A stretch of 64,000 nucleotides of DNA from Nonomuraea aurantiaca. GTDB taxonomy: Bacteria; Actinomycetota; Actinomycetes; Streptosporangiales; Streptosporangiaceae. Each line of letters opens with the position of its first letter. Position 1 is the first letter of the stretch. This document shows positions 60,206-64,000 of this stretch, in pieces. The notes beneath the pieces are model-generated. The model was given only the letters and a program-made list of their open reading frames with translations, was not told the origin of the DNA and made no database searches. The stretch is taken from assembly GCF_020215705.1 (NCBI RefSeq), contig NZ_JAIWNB010000003.1, positions 310,001 through 374,000 on the forward strand. The letters run 5' to 3'. The position numbers and the translations under genes were made by a program.

Positions 60206-60967
60206 ATGACCATGGCAAGCGTTCTCCCGACGGTACGAGGTCTCGCCGGGGTCGCCCTCGTCGCGAGCGGCGTCGCGCTCGTCCCGGCGCCCGCCTCCGC
60301 TGCCGCCCAGCACCGCGTTCCCGCCTCCGCCCAGCACCGCATGGCCGACACGTACCCGAACTACGCCGAGCTCGCCGCGCACGAGACCGAGGGCACCGAC
60401 TACCGGCGCGTACAGCGCTTCCCTCAGGGCGCGAAGGTGGCGCACATCGCCATCCACGGGGGGAGCATCGAGGCCGGCACGTCCCAGCTCGCGGAGCACA
60501 GCGCCCAAGCGAGCAATGCCGCCTACTACGCGTTCGAGGGCATCAAGTCCACGGGCAACGGCACCCTGCACATCACCGCCGGCCGGTTCGACGAGCCGCG
60601 GGCGCTCAAGCTGCTGGCCAAGGTCGACCGTACCGTCTCCTGGCACGGCTACTCCGACAGCACCGAGGCGAGCACGTACGTCGGCGGCCGGGACACGGCG
60701 CTGGTCGAGCGGGTCACCGCCGGCCTGCGCGCCGCCGGGTTCACGGTGGCGCGGGAAATCCCGGACGGTCTCGACGGGTCGAGCCCGGACAACATCGCCA
60801 ACAAGAACCGCCGTGGCAAGGGCCTTCAGCTGGAGATCAGCAGCGCCCAGCGGAAGCGGTTCTTCGTCGACGGCGATCTCTCCCGTAGCTCGATCGAGAA
60901 TCCGGCGAACCGCACCAAGGCGTTCTACGCCTACACCGCAGTGGTCAACAAGGCCCTGAACGGCTGA
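60206..60967 (+). CDS. secreted poly-gamma-glutamate hydrolase-like protein
   Basis: This 253-residue protein has a signal (VALVASGVALVPAPASA) and a zinc-peptidase-like domain with AHIAIHGGSIEAGTSQLAEH (His and Glu ligands), YYAFEGIKSTGNGTLHIT and VSWHGYSD. This pattern is that of the phage-derived poly-gamma-glutamate hydrolase family (DUF867), present in many soil bacteria and used against gamma-polyglutamate capsules. A short duplication AQHRVPASAQHRM follows the signal. The start is 60206 or 60212. Confidence 0.85.
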   Translation: MTMASVLPTVRGLAGVALVASGVALVPAPASAAAQHRVPASAQHRMADTYPNYAELAAHETEGTDYRRVQRFPQGAKVAHIAIHGGSIEAGTSQLAEHSAQASNAAYYAFEGIKSTGNGTLHITAGRFDEPRALKLLAKVDRTVSWHGYSDSTEASTYVGGRDTALVERVTAGLRAAGFTVAREIPDGLDGSSPDNIANKNRRGKGLQLEISSAQRKRFFVDGDLSRSSIENPANRTKAFYAYTAVVNKALNG

Positions 60968-61037
60968 TTTCGGCCGTCCGCCGGGGATCAGGGCGGGCCG
61001 GTCCGTCGGCACTCACCACGCCGGGGGAGCGGCGCCA

Positions 61038-61520
61038 TCAGGTGACGGGGACGATGTCCGCCGACACCACGCGCCCCTCCTCGATCACGAGCAGCCCGAT
61101 CGTCCCGTGCGGCTGGCGGCGGCGGTCGGTCGGGGAGCCCGGATTGAAGATCCGCAGCCCGTCCTCGTGATGGTCGAGCGGGATGTGCGAGTGCCCGAAC
61201 ACCACCAGCTCAGCCTCCGGGAAACGCCGTCGCATGCGCTCCCACCGCCCCTTGGCCGTACCGCTGTCGTGGATCATCGCCACCCGGAGTCCGGCGAGCT
61301 CCAGCTCCAGCGTCTCGGGCGCGTCCACATCCGGTCCGTCGTTGTTCCCCTTCACCGCGTGGACCGGCGCGTACGCCGCCAGCTCGGCCAGCACCGCACC
61401 CGTACAGGCATCGCCCGCGTGCAGGATGGCGTCGGCCCCCCGCAGTTGCTCCGCCACCCGGTCCGGGCACGACTTCCAGTACCGGGGGGCATGGGTGTCG
61501 GACAGGACCGCCACCCTCAT
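61038..61520 (-). CDS. YfcE/MJ0936-type metallophosphoesterase
   Basis: This 160-residue calcineurin-like phosphoesterase has LSDTHAPRYW (D-x-H), AILHAGDACTG (GD), VKGNNDGPDV (GNxD), MIHDSGT and FGHSHIPLDHHED (GHSH) in order, with all metal ligands present. Small members hydrolyse phosphodiesters in vitro. Its start overlaps the upstream GNAT gene's stop (ATGA), so the two are coupled. Confidence 0.92.
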   Translation of the reverse strand: MRVAVLSDTHAPRYWKSCPDRVAEQLRGADAILHAGDACTGAVLAELAAYAPVHAVKGNNDGPDVDAPETLELELAGLRVAMIHDSGTAKGRWERMRRRFPEAELVVFGHSHIPLDHHEDGLRIFNPGSPTDRRRQPHGTIGLLVIEEGRVVSADIVPVT

Positions 61521-61990
61521 ACCCGCGCCTTCCACCGCACCTCGCCGTCCTGCCACTGGTCGGTGGGGCGCAGCCCGGCGGAGGCGGCGACGGCGGCCGA
61601 GGCGGCGTGGTCGGGGTGGATGTGCGCGACGATCGTGTCGATCTCCTGGCCCGCGATCCAGCCGACCAGCGCCTTGGTGGCCTCGCCGGCCAGGCCCCGG
61701 CCCTGCCAGGGGGTGCCGACCACCCAGGCGAGCTCGGCGGTGCGGCGGTCGATCGTGGCCTGCACGTAGCCCACGAGAGCGCCGTCCTCGCGCAGCTGGA
61801 TCACCCAGTTGCGCCAGCCGGCCGGCCCGGCGACCAGCCGCTCGTAGCGGCTGCGCAACTCCTGCGCGGTCGCGGGCGCGCCGCCGATGAAGGCGTGCAG
61901 GGCGGGATCGGCGAGCACGACGGCCATCTCGTCCGCGTGCTCGACCCGCAGGGGCAGCAGGACCAGCCGTGGGGCTTCGATCGTGTCCAT
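61517..61990 (-). CDS. GNAT-family N-acetyltransferase
   Basis: This 157-residue protein has a RimJ/RimL-type GNAT fold: RLVLLPLRVEHADEMAVVLA, ELAWVVGTPWQGRGLAGEAT (acetyl-CoA loop, Q/RxxG/A) and HIHPDHAASAAVAASAGLRP. The substrate is unknown. The start MDTIEAPRL at 61990 is chosen because upstream sequence is low in coding signal. It is coupled to the phosphoesterase gene. Confidence 0.9.
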   Translation of the reverse strand: MDTIEAPRLVLLPLRVEHADEMAVVLADPALHAFIGGAPATAQELRSRYERLVAGPAGWRNWVIQLREDGALVGYVQATIDRRTAELAWVVGTPWQGRGLAGEATKALVGWIAGQEIDTIVAHIHPDHAASAAVAASAGLRPTDQWQDGEVRWKARV

Positions 61991-62147
61991 ACGGCTCACG
62001 ATATCCGGGCTGTTCGAAGGTCGATCCCCAGGCTTGACGCGCTCCGGAACGGGGGCGCGCGCCGTCGTCTGACCCGAGGAGGTGAAAGGATCGCAGTCTT
62101 GGCGCCGGCCGCCGCCGATGGCCGGGCGCGGAAAGGTAGGGGAAGAA

Positions 62148-62612
62148 ATGGCTCCGAGGGTCGCGACCGCCAACCGTGTCGAACTGCCCGAACTTCTCGA
62201 TTTTCTCCGTCCCCGGCATCATGGCCTGCTGTCGACCACGCGTGCCGACGGGCGCCCCCAGCTCTCGCCGGTGTCCTGCGGCGTGGACGAAGGCGGCCGG
62301 ATCGTGGTGTCCACCTATCCCGATCGGGCCAAGACGCGCAACGCCCGCCGTGACGAGCGGGCGTCGATCTGCGTGCTGTCCGACGACTGGGACGGCCCGT
62401 ACGTCCAGGTCGACGGCCGGGCCGAGGTGCTGGACATGCCCGAGGCGCTCGACGCGCTGGTGGACTACTACCGGTGCATCTCCGGCGAGCATCCCGATTG
62501 GGATGACTATCGGGCCGCCATGGAGCGGCAGGGCAAGTCCCTCATCCGCCTCCATATCGACCGCTGGAGTCCGATCGCGACCGGCGGATTCCCGGCCCGT
62601 CTGGCGCTCTGA
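62148..62612 (+). CDS. PPOX-class (F420 or FMN) oxidoreductase
   Basis: This 154-residue split-barrel protein has HHGLLSTTRADGRPQLSPVS, VVSTYPDRAKTRNARRDERA, VQVDGRAEVLDMPEALDALV and a C-terminal RWSPIATGG. This is the PPOX-class F420-dependent family common in actinobacteria, which reduces or binds a cofactor such as F420, FMN or biliverdin. GTAGGGGAAGAA precedes the ATG. A 15-bp repeat spans its stop. Confidence 0.88.
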   Translation: MAPRVATANRVELPELLDFLRPRHHGLLSTTRADGRPQLSPVSCGVDEGGRIVVSTYPDRAKTRNARRDERASICVLSDDWDGPYVQVDGRAEVLDMPEALDALVDYYRCISGEHPDWDDYRAAMERQGKSLIRLHIDRWSPIATGGFPARLAL

Positions 62613-62650
62613 CGGGATCAGCTTGGGCGGGATCAGCTCTGACGGGATCA
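62606..62650. repeat. three 15-bp tandem repeats joining two convergent stops
   Basis: Copies GCTCTGACGGGATCA, GCTTGGGCGGGATCA and GCTCTGACGGGATCA occupy 62606-62650. The first contains the stop of the PPOX gene and the last supplies the stop of the convergent GH42 gene (62648-62650). Confidence 0.92.
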
Positions 62651-64000
62651 GTCGAGAGGCCGCAGCGCGACGACCGCGCGCGGCGCCAGTGTCACCAGGC
62701 CGTCGGCCGTGGACCCGGTCAGCAGATCCTCGGCCGGATAGGGGATCGGCACGCGCCGCGTCTCGTCGCCGTGGTTGAGCACGAACAGCACGGCCCCCCG
62801 GCGTACCGCCTCGACGCCCGGCGGCAGCTCGGGCAGGGCGCCGGTCACGTCCGCGTCGGCCAGCACCCGCGCGGTCAGCTCGGCCAGCCCGTCGGCCTCG
62901 GGCACCGTCGCCACGTACCAGGCGACGCCCGCGCCGCTCTCGTGCCGCAGCACCGCCGGGCGGCCGGCCAGGTCGCCGTCGGCGAACGTGGCCACCGGCT
63001 CGGCGCCCTCGGCCGCCATCAGCTCGGTCCAGATCCGCGCGGTGAAGCCGGTGCCGTCGGCCCAGTGGCAGCGCACCGGCCGGTCCTCCGGCGCGGGCAG
63101 CCACTCCTCGCCGGACGCGCCCAGCACCTCGCGCAGCGGCGCGGGGAAGCGGCCGGTACGGACGTGCGCCCGCGGGTCCGCCACCCCGGAGAAGGGACCG
63201 ACCAGCAGCACGCCGCCGCGGTGCACGTACTCGGTCAGGGACGCGGCGTCCCCGTCGCTGATCAGGTAGAGGTTCGGCACCACGGTCAGCGCGTACCCGG
63301 TGAGGTCGGCCGACGGCGGCACCAGGTCCACGGTCACGCCACGCTCCCACAGCGGCCGGTAGAAGCGCAGGAGCTGGTCGGGCAGGGTGAGCCGGTCGCT
63401 GGGCCGGCCGCGCTCCTCAAGCGCCCACCAGCTCGCCCAGTCGAACACCATCGCCACCTGGGCGGGAACCGGCGTGCCCGCCACCGAGGCCAGCCCGCGC
63501 AGCTCGTTGCCGTGGGCGCGCACCTCGGCGTGCAGCCGGGTCTCCGGTCCCGCGTGCGGCACCATTGCGGCGTGGAAGCGCTCGGCGCCGAAGCGGGAGG
63601 CCCGCCACTGGAAGTAGCACAGCCCGTCGGCGCCGCGGGCGAGCGCCTGCAACGACTCCAGCCGCAGCTGTCCGGGCGGTTTGGGGAGGTTGTGCGGGCG
63701 CCAGTTCACCCCGTTCGTGGCCTGCTCCATCAGCAGCCACGGCCGCCCGCCGCCGAGTGAGCGGGTCAGGTCGTGGGTGAGCGCCGAGCGGGCGGGGGAG
63801 AGCGGGTCGGCGGGGTCGGGGTACCAGTCGTTGGAGACGATGTCCTCTTCGGGCGCCCACGACCAGTAGTCGACGGGCTTGAACAGGCCCATGAAGTTCG
63901 TGGTGATGGGCACGTCCGGAGTGCGCTCGCGCAGGATGTCGCGCTCGGCCCGGTAGTGCGCGAGCAGCGTGTCCGAGCAGAACCGCCAGAAGTCCAGCTG
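62648..64000 (-). CDS. GH42 beta-galactosidase, 5' part outside the window
   Basis: 450 residues are visible; the frame is open to base 64000 (QLDFWRFCSDTLLAHYRAER...). It shows the GH42 catalytic barrel end (TTNFMGLFKPVDYWSWAPE, WLLMEQATNGVNWRPHN with the nucleophile Glu, GLCYFQWRASRFGAERFHAA), the trimerisation domain (AMVFDWASWWALEERGRPSD) and the small C-terminal beta domain. It hydrolyses beta-galactosides, likely feeding the galactose enzymes of this region. There is no sign of a break. Confidence 0.95.
   Translation of the reverse strand, partial: QLDFWRFCSDTLLAHYRAERDILRERTPDVPITTNFMGLFKPVDYWSWAPEEDIVSNDWYPDPADPLSPARSALTHDLTRSLGGGRPWLLMEQATNGVNWRPHNLPKPPGQLRLESLQALARGADGLCYFQWRASRFGAERFHAAMVPHAGPETRLHAEVRAHGNELRGLASVAGTPVPAQVAMVFDWASWWALEERGRPSDRLTLPDQLLRFYRPLWERGVTVDLVPPSADLTGYALTVVPNLYLISDGDAASLTEYVHRGGVLLVGPFSGVADPRAHVRTGRFPAPLREVLGASGEEWLPAPEDRPVRCHWADGTGFTARIWTELMAAEGAEPVATFADGDLAGRPAVLRHESGAGVAWYVATVPEADGLAELTARVLADADVTGALPELPPGVEAVRRGAVLFVLNHGDETRRVPIPYPAEDLLTGSTADGLVTLAPRAVVALRPLD

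Overview
The window is chromosomal DNA from a high-GC filamentous actinomycete. Base composition, strong third-position GC, GGAG-type ribosome binding sites and the gene families (PknG kinase cluster, bacterial NO synthase, many secreted glycosidases) suggest the Streptosporangiales (Nonomuraea and relatives). The genus is inferred and was not tested. About 57 protein genes (one at each window edge is cut), one tRNA-Asn, two pseudogenes and one transposable element can be supported.

Layout. 1-3450: a CGNR zinc-finger gene cut by the window edge, then a serine hydrolase pseudogene (633-3403) split by a 2.1-kb TnpB-only IS605-type element (about 999-3078). 3459-11973: an eight-gene minus-strand operon with overlapping stops and starts, encoding a coiled-coil protein, a PknG-like kinase, a PP2C phosphatase, a vWA protein, an FHA protein, a GlnX-like membrane protein and a GlnH-like lipoprotein, plus a possible minicistron. 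It resembles the mycobacterial GlnH-GlnX-PknG amino-acid sensing pathway with extra parts. 12152-23000: housekeeping and small genes: a GH63-like hydrolase, YtxH protein, tRNA-Asn, a NarL-type two-component pair, NO synthase, enoyl-CoA hydratase, galactokinase, an ACC deaminase-like PLP enzyme and a DUF6766 membrane cluster. 23081-28306: one 1741-residue TPR protein. 28368-32028: a TetR regulator with a large palindromic operator over its own start codon, a coupled Rph/PEP-synthase-like dikinase and a frameshifted phosphotransferase remnant. 32033-36897: an OpuB/ProU-type osmoprotectant ABC operon divergent from a PucR-type regulator. 36915-39715: a GDSL hydrolase and a divergent MFS/Rrf2 pair.

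39852-64000 is a carbohydrate-use region. Two LacI regulators flank an oxidoreductase/DUF6807/cupin operon. Then come a DUF2264 protein, a 2-hydroxyacid dehydrogenase, a secreted (alpha/alpha)6 glycosidase with discoidin domains behind three LacI-type palindromes, and a GH114-ABC importer-PfkB kinase-GH4 operon that looks like a complete export-cleave-import-degrade route. The right end has small secreted proteins, an XdhC-like domain, a poly-gamma-glutamate hydrolase-like protein, a phosphodiesterase/GNAT pair, a flavin oxidoreductase and a GH42 beta-galactosidase cut by the window edge.

A recurring oddity is short degenerate tandem repeats (15-39 bp units) at gene 3' ends, often spanning the stop codon, at six separate sites (12305, 14151, 18222, 40915, 52513, 62606). 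No CRISPR array, prophage, rRNA or secondary-metabolite core enzyme was seen.
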